Positions 9,935-21,238 of a DNA stretch of 33,079 nt are shown in pieces. The stretch's first letter is position 1; each line of letters starts with the position of its first letter. Made by a program: the position numbers and the translations under genes. Source of the stretch: Zancudomyces culisetae (Eukaryota > Kickxellomycota > Harpellomycetes > Harpellales > Legeriomycetaceae); contig LSSK01000465.1 of NCBI GenBank assembly GCA_001969505.1, forward strand, positions 1 through 33,079. The letters run 5' to 3'. The notes under the pieces are model-generated. The model was not told the DNA's origin. It saw only the letters and a list, made by a program, of their open reading frames with translations, and searched no databases.

Positions 9935-11524
9935 ATGAATTATATGGAAAGACTTAGGCCTACGAGATTTAAATTATATATACTCGCCTCCCTTTTGCTC
10001 GGCATCGGTGTGGTGTCGAAGGTTTATGCCAAACAACGACAATTCTATCTAGCATGTATTGAACTGAATAGCGGGGTTTCATTATTGATTCTTGCCAATG
10101 TTCTTTTATTGGGATTAATAGGGGGAGGGAAACTAGTAGTAAAGATATTTTTTGACAGCCTACGAAGTATAGAGGTGGAGAGGCTGAGCGAAAAGATATG
10201 GTTTACACTGTCAGAGATGCTGCTTGTTTTTACAATGTTCAGCGGAGGAACTTTTAAACCTTTGAGCTTAATATTCGTTGTAGGAATGTTATTCACAAAA
10301 GTTTTCCACTGGCTGTTACAAGAAAGAATGGAGTATATTGAACAGCGAACAATTATGGACAAAAAAGAAATAACTAGAGTGCTGGTACTTGCAGCAACGT
10401 TGATGTTTGTGGATTACAAGATGTTTAGCTTTACCGTAGGGTACATGCGGGAGAAGATGAGTGGGAACGGGCATATGGACAACCATGTAACAATAATGCT
10501 GCTTACGGGCTCTGAGTATCCATTGTTACTAACTACAGCACTTGCAGGGACAATTAAGTTCATAATGAATCTGTACGATACTATAAGCCAAGAAGAATGG
10601 CAGCTGAAGGCACTGTATATATTCTATGTGGAATTAGTAACGGATCTAGTACGGCTACTTATATTTATTGTGATCTTTACAATACTGATAAAGCTGAAGG
10701 GGCTACCTCTCCACCTTATTAGGGATTTGTACATCACAGCAAGAAATGTTTTAATGAAACTAACATCGATTGCAAAATACAATATCGCTATAAAAAACCT
10801 AAACACACTCTACCCCGATTTAACAGCAAATGAAATCAACGGCTTAAGAGACAAGGTCTGTATTATATGTAGGGAGGATGTTCAAGAGCCTGACAGGGTC
10901 AAAAAACTAAACTGTGGACACTACTTCCACTATAATTGTTTGAAGAACTGGCTCTCAAGACAACAAAGCTGCCCTACCTGTAGAAGAAGTGTGTTTGAAA
11001 AACCACATGCCACTGTTTCGGAAACAGTTAACTTGGCACATGACAACAGCCCCAATGCTGCAACCAGTAGTTCCACGGCGGGAGCGACAGGAGCAACCCC
11101 AGCAACAGCAGCAGCAACGGTCAATGAGTCTGGTATCGGGGTTGGTGTTGGAGCAACAGCGGCCAGCGGTGGTACTTCACATATAGGTGATATGGCCGCA
11201 TCTATCCCCAATCTTTCTCCAACGTTCAACATTGGTATTGGTTATAACGGAGGAATTATACAGCATGGCACATCAGAAAGTGGGAAGACGATACTTGGCT
11301 ACAAGTTCAAGGATCCCCAGTTAATTCCTGTTTCCTCAAGTGCAAGTATTAATGGTTTATCAAATACCCTATCATCACTACAGCCTGGATCCACCGATTC
11401 GCTAACTAGACAAGTCATAGCCGAAAGGATTGATGCCCTGACTAAAGTGCAATCGCAAATTAACGAGTGTATTGAGATATTAAAAACATCCTTAGATGCG
11501 GACGAGGTGGTAAACAAAAATTGA
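9935..11524 (+). CDS. HRD1: ERAD E3 ubiquitin ligase Hrd1/synoviolin
   Basis: Hrd1 is the polytopic ER membrane ubiquitin ligase that forms the retrotranslocation channel for misfolded ER proteins, with Hrd3, Der1 and Usa1. The 529-residue, intronless protein starts MNYMERLRPTRFKLY and has hydrophobic segments through about residue 255. A RING-H2 domain follows at about residues 309-349: CIIC, then CGHYFHYNC, then CPTC, with all eight zinc ligands (C3H2C3) present. After it comes a low-complexity Ala/Thr/Gly/Ser segment (about 365-425) and a final coiled-coil-like helix (about 490-525, IDALTKVQSQINECIEIL) like the one seen in fungal Hrd1. Length is close to yeast Hrd1 (about 550). It is convergent with the SLD2-like gene, with 243 bp between stop codons. 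Confidence 0.95.
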   Translation: MNYMERLRPTRFKLYILASLLLGIGVVSKVYAKQRQFYLACIELNSGVSLLILANVLLLGLIGGGKLVVKIFFDSLRSIEVERLSEKIWFTLSEMLLVFTMFSGGTFKPLSLIFVVGMLFTKVFHWLLQERMEYIEQRTIMDKKEITRVLVLAATLMFVDYKMFSFTVGYMREKMSGNGHMDNHVTIMLLTGSEYPLLLTTALAGTIKFIMNLYDTISQEEWQLKALYIFYVELVTDLVRLLIFIVIFTILIKLKGLPLHLIRDLYITARNVLMKLTSIAKYNIAIKNLNTLYPDLTANEINGLRDKVCIICREDVQEPDRVKKLNCGHYFHYNCLKNWLSRQQSCPTCRRSVFEKPHATVSETVNLAHDNSPNAATSSSTAGATGATPATAAATVNESGIGVGVGATAASGGTSHIGDMAASIPNLSPTFNIGIGYNGGIIQHGTSESGKTILGYKFKDPQLIPVSSSASINGLSNTLSSLQPGSTDSLTRQVIAERIDALTKVQSQINECIEILKTSLDADEVVNKN

Positions 11525-11767
11525 TAACAGTAAAGATTAATTTAGCTCTTATGTTCAACAATTAAATAGTACGTATTAATACATTTATATTTTTAGGAAA
11601 TATTTTTCTTATTTCCTTTTTGTTTTAGGGATGGCGAGAATAAAAAAAAAATAATAACTCTTAGTTTTCAGCCCTTTACACGAGTACTTTCCAAGAGTGA
11701 GAAAGGAAGAGAAGGTGGGGAGTAAAGGACCAGATAAAACTTGACAATATTTCATCAAACTCCCGTC

Positions 11768-12655
11768 TTAGTTTTTTTTGTTCTTTGTTATTTTTTTGTA
11801 AAATAGCTTTCTTCTGTCAGCACCTTTGTTCTTTTTGCCTATTTTCATTTTAGTAAAGTTATTGCTAACCAACAAATTACCATTGCTCTCTGTGCGTTTT
11901 CGAGTATTCGTTTTACGAAGACTAGCTGGAAGTTTTGTATTGGTATCAACGACCTTTAATTTGACTCTCCTAGTACTCCGCTTCATGGTTGCTTTTCGTT
12001 TTATCTTGGCATTATACTTGCTAGTGCTTGCTTTAAGGCCATCACCACAAAGCATTTTGTCAACAGGACTCTGCTCAATATAGTTTTCATTACCATTATC
12101 TGATAGTGGCTGGTCGGTTTGGTCAGCATAATCACCGTCCTGATGGAATTTACCGGAGTTATTGCTGTGAATGTTTTGTCGAATTTCATTTAGAGAATAG
12201 CATTTGCGTTGTGCTGGCAATGCAAAAGAGGAGGTTTTAAGACTGTCATTATTCTGCTCTTTTTCTTTTTCTTTTTCTTGCTCTTGCTCTTGGTTTATTT
12301 CATGTTCTAGTTGCTGTTCTTGAACTTGGTCATGTCCTAATATTTCCCCCTGAGCACTTGAGTTTAAAACCGTAGTATCAGAACAATGGGCGTGTCTCCC
12401 TTTTTGCAACTCTTCTATATTAGTTTTGATTTTTTTGTTGCTACCCCTTTTTACCTTGAAATGGAGGCTAATAGCATGGGTTTTTAGTCTATCATTTGAT
12501 TTGTTTTGCTCAGTCTGGGCCAGCTGCGCTTTAAGTTGTTTGTACTGTTGATACTTTTGTTTTATCTCCTCTACATTACACCTCGTGCCATTTTGCTTTT
12601 CCCAGAGCTTCAGCTCGGTTTTCAGTGTTTTTATCTGGTCAAGCAGTTGCTGCAT
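11768..12655 (-). CDS. SLD2: DNA replication regulator Sld2/Drc1-like
   Basis: Sld2 is a CDK target that, once phosphorylated, bridges to Dpb11 and helps load Pol epsilon and GINS at origins. This intronless 295-residue protein begins MQQLLDQIKTLKTELKLWEK and continues with an EEIKQKYQQYKQLKAQL helix, the typical N-terminal block of the Drc1/Sld2 (RECQL4 N-terminus) family. The middle is polar, with a Gln/Glu/Lys run at about residues 120-135. The C-terminus is basic and has NNFTKMKIGKKNKG, resembling the NF-x-R-L-x-L-KKK element of fungal Sld2. Only one Ser-Pro (EQSPVDK, about residue 196) and no Thr-Pro are present, although yeast Sld2 has many. It is shorter than S. cerevisiae Sld2 (about 450). 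The assignment rests mainly on the N-terminal block. Confidence 0.7.
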   Translation of the reverse strand: MQQLLDQIKTLKTELKLWEKQNGTRCNVEEIKQKYQQYKQLKAQLAQTEQNKSNDRLKTHAISLHFKVKRGSNKKIKTNIEELQKGRHAHCSDTTVLNSSAQGEILGHDQVQEQQLEHEINQEQEQEKEKEKEQNNDSLKTSSFALPAQRKCYSLNEIRQNIHSNNSGKFHQDGDYADQTDQPLSDNGNENYIEQSPVDKMLCGDGLKASTSKYNAKIKRKATMKRSTRRVKLKVVDTNTKLPASLRKTNTRKRTESNGNLLVSNNFTKMKIGKKNKGADRRKLFYKKITKNKKN

Positions 12656-13282
12656 TTTACAAAAGACATGTGGGGCGTGTGTCTATTATTTTATTTTTAA
12701 TGATCTACTCGTACAATTAATACCTATGTAGCGATAAACTGTCCTTGTTGCGCTATCGAGCAGTTAGTATTCTCAATATAATATTATTGCGCACTCAAAT
12801 TCTAATAAATGAAAAATGAGCTTGCGTTATATTTTTTATTTAACAAAACAAAAAAGCAAAACAAAACAAAAAAAAAACAAAATAGGCAAATTGGCTCGAT
12901 TTTGCCCATAAACCTTTTTTTATTCACAGCAAATGGCCATCGATCACTCTTATTTGCAATCCAGCAGGTAAACAAAAAAAAAAGCAGTTTGGTGATGGTT
13001 AACCCAATTGTACAAATGCCACCAAAGAAGGCAAGCTACGTAGTATATTTATCATATTAAGAATATCTAGAGAGTTTCAGCTACCCGTAGTATTGTTGAG
13101 CTCACTTCCCAACTGGAAACATAATGTAATTACTTAGCAGGTATTAGATCATAAATCTAATAGGTAGAGTTGACAAGTTGTATGGATAAAATTACAAAGT
13201 TGGTATTGAGAATATCGCAAATAAAAAAGTATATCTATAATTGATTGATGCAAAAAGATGAAAGGAAGATGGAAGAAGTTTT
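12656..13282. other. Intergenic region between SLD2-like and vezatin-like genes
   Basis: Both flanking genes lie on the minus strand, so this holds the SLD2-like promoter and the 3' flank of the vezatin-like gene. It is AT-rich, with A tracts at about 12840-12890 and 12970-12983. I see no gene or RNA. Confidence 0.5.
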
Positions 13283-16220
13283 CTAGTATGGTTTTGTTTT
13301 ATCTAATATTGCAGATTTAAGCTCATTGATAAACATAAATGGTTCAAATTGGTCAAGTTGATCTTTGGCTGTATCGTGACCAGGGTTTTGTTGGCATGTT
13401 TCTTGTCGTTGTTTTCGTTGCCGCTGGTTTTCACGCTTTTGTTTAGCGAGGGCGATCCGTTCAGCTCTGGAAAGCCCACTTCTAACGAACAAAGGGTTTT
13501 GATCCAAGCTGGTTTGAGTATGCTCGCTGTTAGCCTCATTGCTCTTCTCGTTTGCCTCTTCGAGCTCGTAGATTTCCAGAGGTGCCAGCAAGTCAGTAAA
13601 GTAGCTTGAAGATGCATCCACAAAATATTTGCTATTCTCGGTACCATCAAGCTGGGATTGTCCAAGGGAGTCGGGATCAATGGAACCACTTTCAGTGGTA
13701 TTGGAATTGGTATTTACATTCGATGTGGTACCACAAACACCGTCAATTCCATATCCATACACACCCGAGAGTGTGTTGTTCTCGTTATATTTTCCTTCTA
13801 GTATTTTTTGGTTTCTAGCATGCAATGTTGATAATATATCGATTTCTTCACCCAAAGATTTGTAAAGTGACAAAAACTCAAGATTTGAGTCATGGCTGCT
13901 TAGCTCGCTTGACTTTTCGGAGCTGTGATTATTTTTTGCTGCAACAAGATCACTTAGCACGTTCACTTTGGCATAAAGCGTAGTCAGAATGCTATACATT
14001 TGGGAAATGGCAACTCTTCGATAGTTTTCTGACGCATAATTGTCGGTAGTGTTTGAGGTTTCGGTGTCTTTGTTGTTGGTTTTGCCATTTGATGCGGTCA
14101 ACGCTGTGTTTTTCTCTCTAGTGGAGAAATCTTTGCAAAAAAAAAAAGGAGAAATGATCCACAAAATAGAGAAGAGCATAACTTAGGTTAATAAGGTCGG
14201 ATAAAGAAAATAAACAATAAAAGTGCAAATAGATGAATAAAATATACAAGACTTACATTCGTTAGTACCAGCCCGGTAAATTTGTGCAACACTTGAACCA
14301 TACGTACATACAGCCCTAAAATACATTTCAAGACAGTATCCAGCATCATTGTAACCATCTTCCTCACTTTTGTGATAGATGTCATTTCCAACGATAATGT
14401 TAGATGGGAGGCCATGATCATCATTTAACATTATAAAGCGTAGAAGCGCAAGAAATGTGTTTGGAAGTGTGAAGCTAAAGAAATCAAAGGAAACACAGGC
14501 ATAGTCGTTGAACTTCAATTTCAAGGCTGCAATCTTGGAGTTGTTGTCATCGTAGTGGCAATCTTCTGTATTAGTAGAAAAAGTGTTGTTTAGATCAGGT
14601 GCTGTTAATGATAGCATCTCAAACTGAGAATACATTTCCAACAATGAGGATTCATAGCTAATCCCATCTTCATCACCAAAAACATAGTCACACTTTTCTT
14701 TTAACTCGCTTGAAAAGCCGTTGGCAAAAGATGGTGAACACGATGCCAGCTTCAATAGAGAGTTTATGAGATCAAGTTTTGTGGTGATCAGGCTTTGTAG
14801 TATCCGAGCTAGTTGCAGAATATTTTCGTTTAACACCGATGCAGAAGCAGTGTGGTAGCGGGTAGAAGACGGGGATAGCGATGATAGTATAGGATGATGT
14901 GAGGAACTCGAGTCCACATTACCACCTCTCTTCTCTGTATATAAAGTGCGGATGGTCTTTCCATTACTGGAAACGAGAAACTGCAGTTCACTAGTGCTCT
15001 TTAATGCTCTTCTAATAAACCCATTCACTTTCTTTTCGGTTTTCAAAGATTCGTCGAGCCATTTAATACATGACAAACACATATACTTTGATTTTAGAAG
15101 ATCGCACACAATTCCTGTAAAGAGGTTGAGTATTGTGGCAGTTAAATATGCTAGTAATATCATGCTTAGAATAATGGTGGTAGTTCTGCTTGTTGTAAAC
15201 GTGTATTTGCACGAATTTCCGCTACTTTTAGCTATAGTATCAAGTATAATACTTGTATAGTCAGCATTGTCACCGAGGGTATTTCGAACCAATATACCGT
15301 TTTCTGTTAAAAATGTACCAATGTGGATAATCACCCTGCTTATTAGAGAGGTATTATTACTGTAGCTGTTGCTGTTGGTAATGATAATTTTAGAGGAGCT
15401 AGTAAAATAATACGAAAACAAGGGTAGTATTATCTTGGTTAATATCACACCAAATAAAAGAGTTGATAACAGATAGTATATCAAAGCGACCAGTACCAGC
15501 ATGTCTGGAAAAAAACGAAAATATTCAAGTAGAATAGCACCAAAATAGTCTTTGGATGGTGTGGTTTTTTCGGTTTTATCTTGGATGGGGTTGATATTTT
15601 GTACTCCAAAGTGTAAATTTAGAGTTGATAGCTCTGCGAGCTTGGCTGTTAGTTTCACATTGTCGACTTGAGATAAAAAGTACTGTGTATTTCGATTTAC
15701 TCTTCTTTTAATACCACCACCATTGTTCACACCTTCTATGAAATCTTGTGGAAAGTATTCGGATATTAATTCGCTAATCAATCTGGATTTATTATATCTC
15801 TTTAATACTCTTTCCTACAAAAGTACATTACAACAAATGAATAAGAGAAGGTTTTATATCTCTTCTTCTGAAATACAAGGCAAAGATTACGAAAGCCTAC
15901 CTTTTGGAGATTAAACACTTCAGAGATCCTGTGATACAACTTTGAAATCTGCCGTAGTATTTTTAGCCTTGTCTTTGTTGTATCATTTTCTATTTCCGAA
16001 TAAAAATATTCGCTTTTCTTGGCCTTTTTAATACGATCATAACCTTCAATATCATGCTGAGGGATCGAGGAATCAAATTCTATTATATTACAAACGTCAT
16101 GTCTAGTGGTTGCTTGCTATAAAATACAAAAAAAAAGTCATAAAATATAAAGTACTAATTTTGGTTACCTTGCAAATATTCGGATAGTGGACTGTCCTTG
16201 TAGACTACGGAATTGGTCAT
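13283..16220 (-). CDS. Vezatin/Inp2-like myosin-binding membrane protein
   Basis: It probably belongs to the vezatin/Inp2 family; Inp2 is the peroxisomal receptor for a class V myosin, and animal vezatin binds myosin VIIA at junctions. Four minus-strand exons join in phase: 16220-16169, 16112-15901, 15814-14257 and 14130-13283, giving 889 residues. Introns start GTAACC, GTAGGC and GTAAGT. The start MTNSVVYKDSPLSEYLQ resembles the conserved opening of filamentous-fungal vezatin-like proteins as I remember them. Two hydrophobic stretches follow (about residues 192-220 and 301-327), then a long helical region (ENILQLARILQSLITTKL) and NDIYHKSEEDGYNDAGYCLE. The last exon carries YRRVAISQMYSILTTLYAKV, an SRAERIALAKQKRE helix and a final INELKSAI element. 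The gene architecture is well supported by phase; the family name is from memory of motifs. Another tail-anchored or organelle tether is possible. Confidence 0.65.
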
Positions 16221-16593
16221 TTTACTCTTAAACCATTTATTTATTGCTCTATTTTTTTATTCTTTTGGTTTAGTTTTACAATGCTATAAAAAGGAAAATA
16301 ATCTGTATTTACCACAGGCTTTTACTTTTTCCATTTCATTTTACTTTATTTTATATTTGAATTATCGATGGTGAGGGTCAAACACTCAAACCCAAAGAAT
16401 ACTGATATCCAGAGAATCGGACATAGTGTTGGTGCCAGGCTTTATACACAATGATATACACGAATGGTATTCTCTTTTAATTGGTTTATTTACTAATTTA
16501 GACAAGCCATAGAGGGTGTGGTGGTAATGATGTATAAGATTTAAGAAGAGAAGAAAGAGAGGGAGAGAAAAAAAAAAGAAAAAAAAAGGGAGA
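16221..16593. other. Intergenic region upstream of the vezatin-like gene
   Basis: It contains the promoter of the minus-strand vezatin-like gene and the 3' end of the nucleotidyltransferase gene. A purine-only tract (GAGA then poly-A/G) at about 16545-16592 lies just past the nucleotidyltransferase stop codon. No gene is seen. Confidence 0.5.
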
Positions 16594-18402
16594 CTACAAA
16601 ACCCTGTTATTCAAGGACATAAAATTGCGATCACCAAACTTAAAGGTGTCTTCAGACTCGGCAGAATCGGAATAGAAGCAAGAATCAACAAGGTTGTTTA
16701 AAGAGATATTACTACAATTTGTGGTCGATGTCGATTTGGGTTTTTTATAGGAGAAATAGTTGTACATCATGCCAAAACGATCGACAGACGGAGCACGTGA
16801 CAAATAACATTGAGGACCGTGAACAAATACGTTAGTAGGGTTCTTTACTTTGCAGGTGCAAATGGAGGAAGCAAGAGCCTGTATACGGCTGTGGGGTTGG
16901 TGGTAAGGAGCACCGAGCAAGGATTCGAGACGTGAGTATTGCTGCGAAGGGACGAAGGGGGAATCGGCGAGGCGATATTGAGAGGGGGGAAGTGAGTCCG
17001 GATGAAAATTGTAGCCATCAATAGGATCCCAAATTGATGTAAAGCTTTTTCTGCGCAAAAGAATGTTAAAGGCACGGATAAACTCATTACGGATAGACGA
17101 CAGCGCAAAGTAGTTTGCAGAGTGCGCAAGATTGAGCCATATTGAAAATGGCTCTTCAATGCACATGATCTTTGCGGGTCGGCCAATGTTCCAGATTTTT
17201 GATTCTTTGGAAATACACTTTCCGTGACGCACAGAGATAACTGATTTGTCGTAGTCAAACTCTATAGCAAAATATTTAAAGAAGCCAAAGAGCAGGCGAC
17301 CTAGATTATCCTTGTTTTTGCGGCCATAGCCAAAATTCTTGCTGATATCCGACTCGAAATCCAGGTCAGAAACTCGCGATTCCTGCAGCGCTCGTTCGCC
17401 GTTTGGATCTCTAGGGCGATGTAGAACGGGCAAAATAGGTGGATTCTGCATCTGTAGATACGCAATTCCCAGGTTGACCCAGGCGTATGGTGACAACGTG
17501 CCTCCGCTACCGGCATTACTAACCCCACGCTGTTTAGCCCAGTGCTTAATTGCCATCAAAAATGGCTGCACTCGACTGTCTATTCCAACAAACGTTTTAA
17601 CCATTTTGGTGTTATACAATGCCATGGGATTGTTGATGTTAAAATCTGCCAAAATGCTGTTGTTATTGCCAACCACACGCACCAGTGGTACGCGTGCAGT
17701 GGAAATACATGTCGTCAGATACCCTCGTTGTTTCAAAATACTATCCAGTTTAAGAATACAGCTTGCCTCAACATTTTGTGTAGTCAGGCAAATATCAAGA
17801 TCACTGTACACTGTCTCCAGTCCATTTGCTGTCGATCCAAACACATTCACTTGGATCTCGGTTCCAGGAAACTCTTCCCGTAGGATTTTCCTTATTGTGT
17901 CTACAAACTGCATTTTTTCCTTTTGGCTCTGCTCACTCGGCCGCAGTCGCAATCGCAACTCCAACACCGCCTTTTCAAGCATTTTATACTCGCTTTCGCT
18001 AAGCTGACCTGCCTTTCGTTCCTCTTCTACTTCTCCTGTAACTGTTTCCTCGCTACCCCGTTTTTCTGATACCTCCCACTCGTCAAGACTGCCCTCGCTA
18101 GCCTCGCTTTCGCGATCTATATCTGTAGTGCTCTCACTAAGCTCATCACACGTTTTTGCCTTCTTTTCCTCCCCCTCCTGCTTCTCCTCACATTCTATCG
18201 TTTCTTCGTTGCTTTTCCCCTCCTTTTCTCGCTTATTTTTTTTGCTGGCTTTACCCTGCGTGTTTTCTAGCACCACACTGTCTTTATTCTTATCTGCTTC
18301 ATTATTTGCTGCAATTTTTCTCCTTCGATACCTGTGGCTTCTAAAGTTTTTGCCTGTACTTAGACATTCTTTTGCTTCGTACTTTTCTATCCTTTCCTCC
18401 AT
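16594..18402 (-). CDS. Cid1/GLD2-type noncanonical nucleotidyltransferase
   Basis: This is a 602-residue, intronless terminal nucleotidyltransferase of the Cid1/GLD2/TUT group, which adds A or U tails to RNA 3' ends. The first 135 residues are a Lys/Glu/Ser-rich extension. The catalytic domain carries FGSTANGLETVYSDLDICL at about 188-206 (GS motif and first two Asp, D201 and D203). The third Asp is probably D253 in ILADFNINNPMALYN. GTLSPYAWVNLGIAYLQ (about 301-317) and the PAP-associated segment NLGRLLFGFFKYFAIEFDYD (about 366-385) follow. The nucleotide-selecting loop IEEPFSIWLNLAH is at about 415-427. The catalytic set is complete, so the enzyme should be active. Whether it adds A or U is unclear; Leu423 appears to sit where Cid1 has its uridine-selecting His. 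It lacks the extra zinc knuckles of TUT4/7. Confidence 0.9.
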   Translation of the reverse strand: MEERIEKYEAKECLSTGKNFRSHRYRRRKIAANNEADKNKDSVVLENTQGKASKKNKREKEGKSNEETIECEEKQEGEEKKAKTCDELSESTTDIDRESEASEGSLDEWEVSEKRGSEETVTGEVEEERKAGQLSESEYKMLEKAVLELRLRLRPSEQSQKEKMQFVDTIRKILREEFPGTEIQVNVFGSTANGLETVYSDLDICLTTQNVEASCILKLDSILKQRGYLTTCISTARVPLVRVVGNNNSILADFNINNPMALYNTKMVKTFVGIDSRVQPFLMAIKHWAKQRGVSNAGSGGTLSPYAWVNLGIAYLQMQNPPILPVLHRPRDPNGERALQESRVSDLDFESDISKNFGYGRKNKDNLGRLLFGFFKYFAIEFDYDKSVISVRHGKCISKESKIWNIGRPAKIMCIEEPFSIWLNLAHSANYFALSSIRNEFIRAFNILLRRKSFTSIWDPIDGYNFHPDSLPPSQYRLADSPFVPSQQYSRLESLLGAPYHQPHSRIQALASSICTCKVKNPTNVFVHGPQCYLSRAPSVDRFGMMYNYFSYKKPKSTSTTNCSNISLNNLVDSCFYSDSAESEDTFKFGDRNFMSLNNRVL

Positions 18403-18713
18403 TTTCTTGATTTTTATGCCTTATCCTAATTTGTATTTTTTTAGATTGGGTTTTCTGTCTTTTTTGTACAAATATAAATTGTGTATAAATGATCTATTAA
18501 GAAAAATCTAGTATTTTAGTACAGTTTTTGTTGCTCTCTTTTAAATATACCCGAACTTCTCGCTGAAAGATCTATAACTTTTCTCTTTTAAATAAACCTT
18601 GTTAATCTAGCGCAGAAACCTTATCCTTCTTATATCTAAGATTATACCTGGACTCCTCCCTCCTTTTGTTACGTTTATTTTCTTGTTTTTGCTTAGCACA
18701 GTTTAAAGCAAGG

Positions 18714-18731
18714 TACGATACGATACGATAC
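18714..18731. repeat. TACGA short tandem repeat
   Basis: About 3.6 perfect copies of a 5-bp unit (TACGA) lie in the upstream flank of the nucleotidyltransferase gene. The copy number is too small to be more than a curiosity. Confidence 0.7.
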
Positions 18732-21165
18732 TGCCTTTTCTTTTATCTTTGTTGTTTTTTTCTAGAGGTATAAGCTGGATTTCTTGTTCAACTAGGCTTT
18801 AACCTGTTTTTACTTGTAAATGAACTTTGTTATGTTCTTATATGGCTAACTCTCAGATATCAATATGCTCTGCTTTATGTTTCATTCACTGTTATATCCA
18901 CATATAAATTTATTGTTGAGGGTTGTGCAATAAATTATCACTAAAAAATAAGTTTGCTTTTTGTATTTATGATTATTCGTTTTTTGTATTTTCTTCCTTT
19001 ATATTATCTTTTTACCTCTTTTTACCACTATTTACTTGTATTATAGCTCAGCTTTATAAATACAAGATTATTTTGTGTATCCAAGTTCTTTTTTTTGGGG
19101 TTTCACCTTGATTTTATCCCTTGTTGTGTTTCTGGGATTTTATTTCCCTGTTTCCCCCCTAATTCTCTATTGTTTTCTTTATTTAAGCCTAAAGCATATA
19201 CCTTGGGCCTAGTATTTATGCTACTTTTCTTTATTTATCCCACCTTTTGATAGAACCTTCCTGTGTATGCTCACTTTCTCCCAACTTTTACTAACCCGAT
19301 ATTTTATTTACTTAATTTTTCAATCCAACCCTACTTTTTCAAGGTGTGTTTGCCAGCACAAGCTTTGTATTCTGGTAATATATTTTTGTTTTCTGTTTAT
19401 CTTGCAAAAAGCCTCTTGTTTCCTTTCAAAATACTGTTTGTTTTGAAAGTGCTTGCTTTTATTACAACTGTTCTATAACTTAATTTATTTTAAAAGGCTC
19501 TAGATTTAAATGGAAAGATTTATGATTTTTCTTTTCCACCTCAATTATACTTTCCAGGCTTATTTTTTCTCACATAAACGATTTTGCTTTCACAAAATCC
19601 CTACTGCTATATCGCCAAATCGCCAATTATATGCCAATACTTTTTTTTTCCCTGGCTATTATGCTGCGAATACAAGTGTTTTTTTTTTCAATTAAACTCA
19701 ATCAAATTTTATTTTCGCAGCTTACACTTAAATACAACTACTGGCACAAACAAAAAAAAATAATCACAGCATTTGGGTATTGCTTTACACGTTATGTGAC
19801 TGATAATTTTGGAAAAAAAAAAGATTTTCTGTTGTAGTATAATTTGTACAAGGTTTCTAATACGCTTAGTTTTCTCCTATTACACTTTTGGTTTTTCAAT
19901 TATTTTTTTTTGTGTATATTTTTATGTAATGCGCACTATTGCCCATTTACAGCAGCAGATAGTGGCAAATATAGCATTTGCATTTACGCAAATTGATTTT
20001 CGTTGCTCGAAACAATCTCCCACATTTTTTTTGCAGTAAAAAAAAACTAAAAAGATACCAGAACATTTGGCTTTCTAATTCGTTTTTTTTGCGCTGGATT
20101 TGTTTTTTATCTCTCCTATATTAGTATCAATACCTATAAAAGTTATGATATTTCCATAAACCTCTTGCTCTACTCCTACACCCGCATTTTTCTTTTTCCT
20201 ACTGTTTAATTTATTTTTTCCGTACCAGCTCTACACCCATTACAAAAAAGCTGGGTTTTTGGAACATACACAAAAAGATAACTTGGTAACATCCAATGGC
20301 TTGAATGGCAATTTAGTAATCTAAGCGGAGCCTCGTGCTCTATTTGCCATATATAAAAACAGCAAGTAATAATAATAAAACATTTTCTGCTTTTGCAATC
20401 TTCAAAAGAGATAATCGCTATAGCCTTTCCACTTTTCTCCCTCCTAATTTTACTTTACAGTTAACACAGTCTCATCATTTTACGAAGTTCAAAGTGAATG
20501 TTTCTACCAGCTCTTAACACTCTGCTATTTTTCCAATTTTATGGTTGGTGTTTTAATGGGGGGTTTGACCTATTATATTAAATCGTAATGGCGATTTAAT
20601 TGAAAAGTGGGTGGTGCTATGGCATTAAAATCAGAATATTAAAAAGCCCCTTCCTGTGGATAAAAACAGCGAAATTTTGGAAATTACTATGGGGTCAAAC
20701 AAAACATTGTTTCTGCGCACTATTTTCTGCCAATCACACATTACACTTACCTATCAAACACACCCCCCTTTCCTACCAACATTCATACCATTTTGTTTTA
20801 TTCTTTTTTATTCTTTTGCCCTTCCTCTCCCCCTCTCCCACCTCCTCATCTCCTTAATATTACGTAGTGGTTACAAATAATTACGCAAAGAATATGCGTG
20901 TCTTTTATTTGCTAGTAACCGGCTCAATTAATATTCTAAATTAATGCAATGTGATAAAGTTCTTTTAATAGAAATTCGTAATAATAGAAACAGGCCCATA
21001 TACCACTTATCTTTTTGATTCCTGTATCTAACACACTGGTTCCATAATTCATACGGATCCCCCCTCTTTCAACTGCAATGAATCAAGTAAACAAACTTTG
21101 AATACAATCTTTTGTTCACCTTTGACTTTAATATTGACACTCTTCTTTGGAACGCTGGAAAATGT

Positions 21166-21182
21166 ACACACACACACACACA
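21166..21182. repeat. AC dinucleotide microsatellite
   Basis: Eight and a half AC units. It is an ordinary microsatellite in non-coding sequence. Confidence 0.9.
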
Positions 21183-21238
21183 GATTGCACTCTTACTAGA
21201 GCGCTCCATCCTTTTATTGGATCTATCACGCTCAAAAA

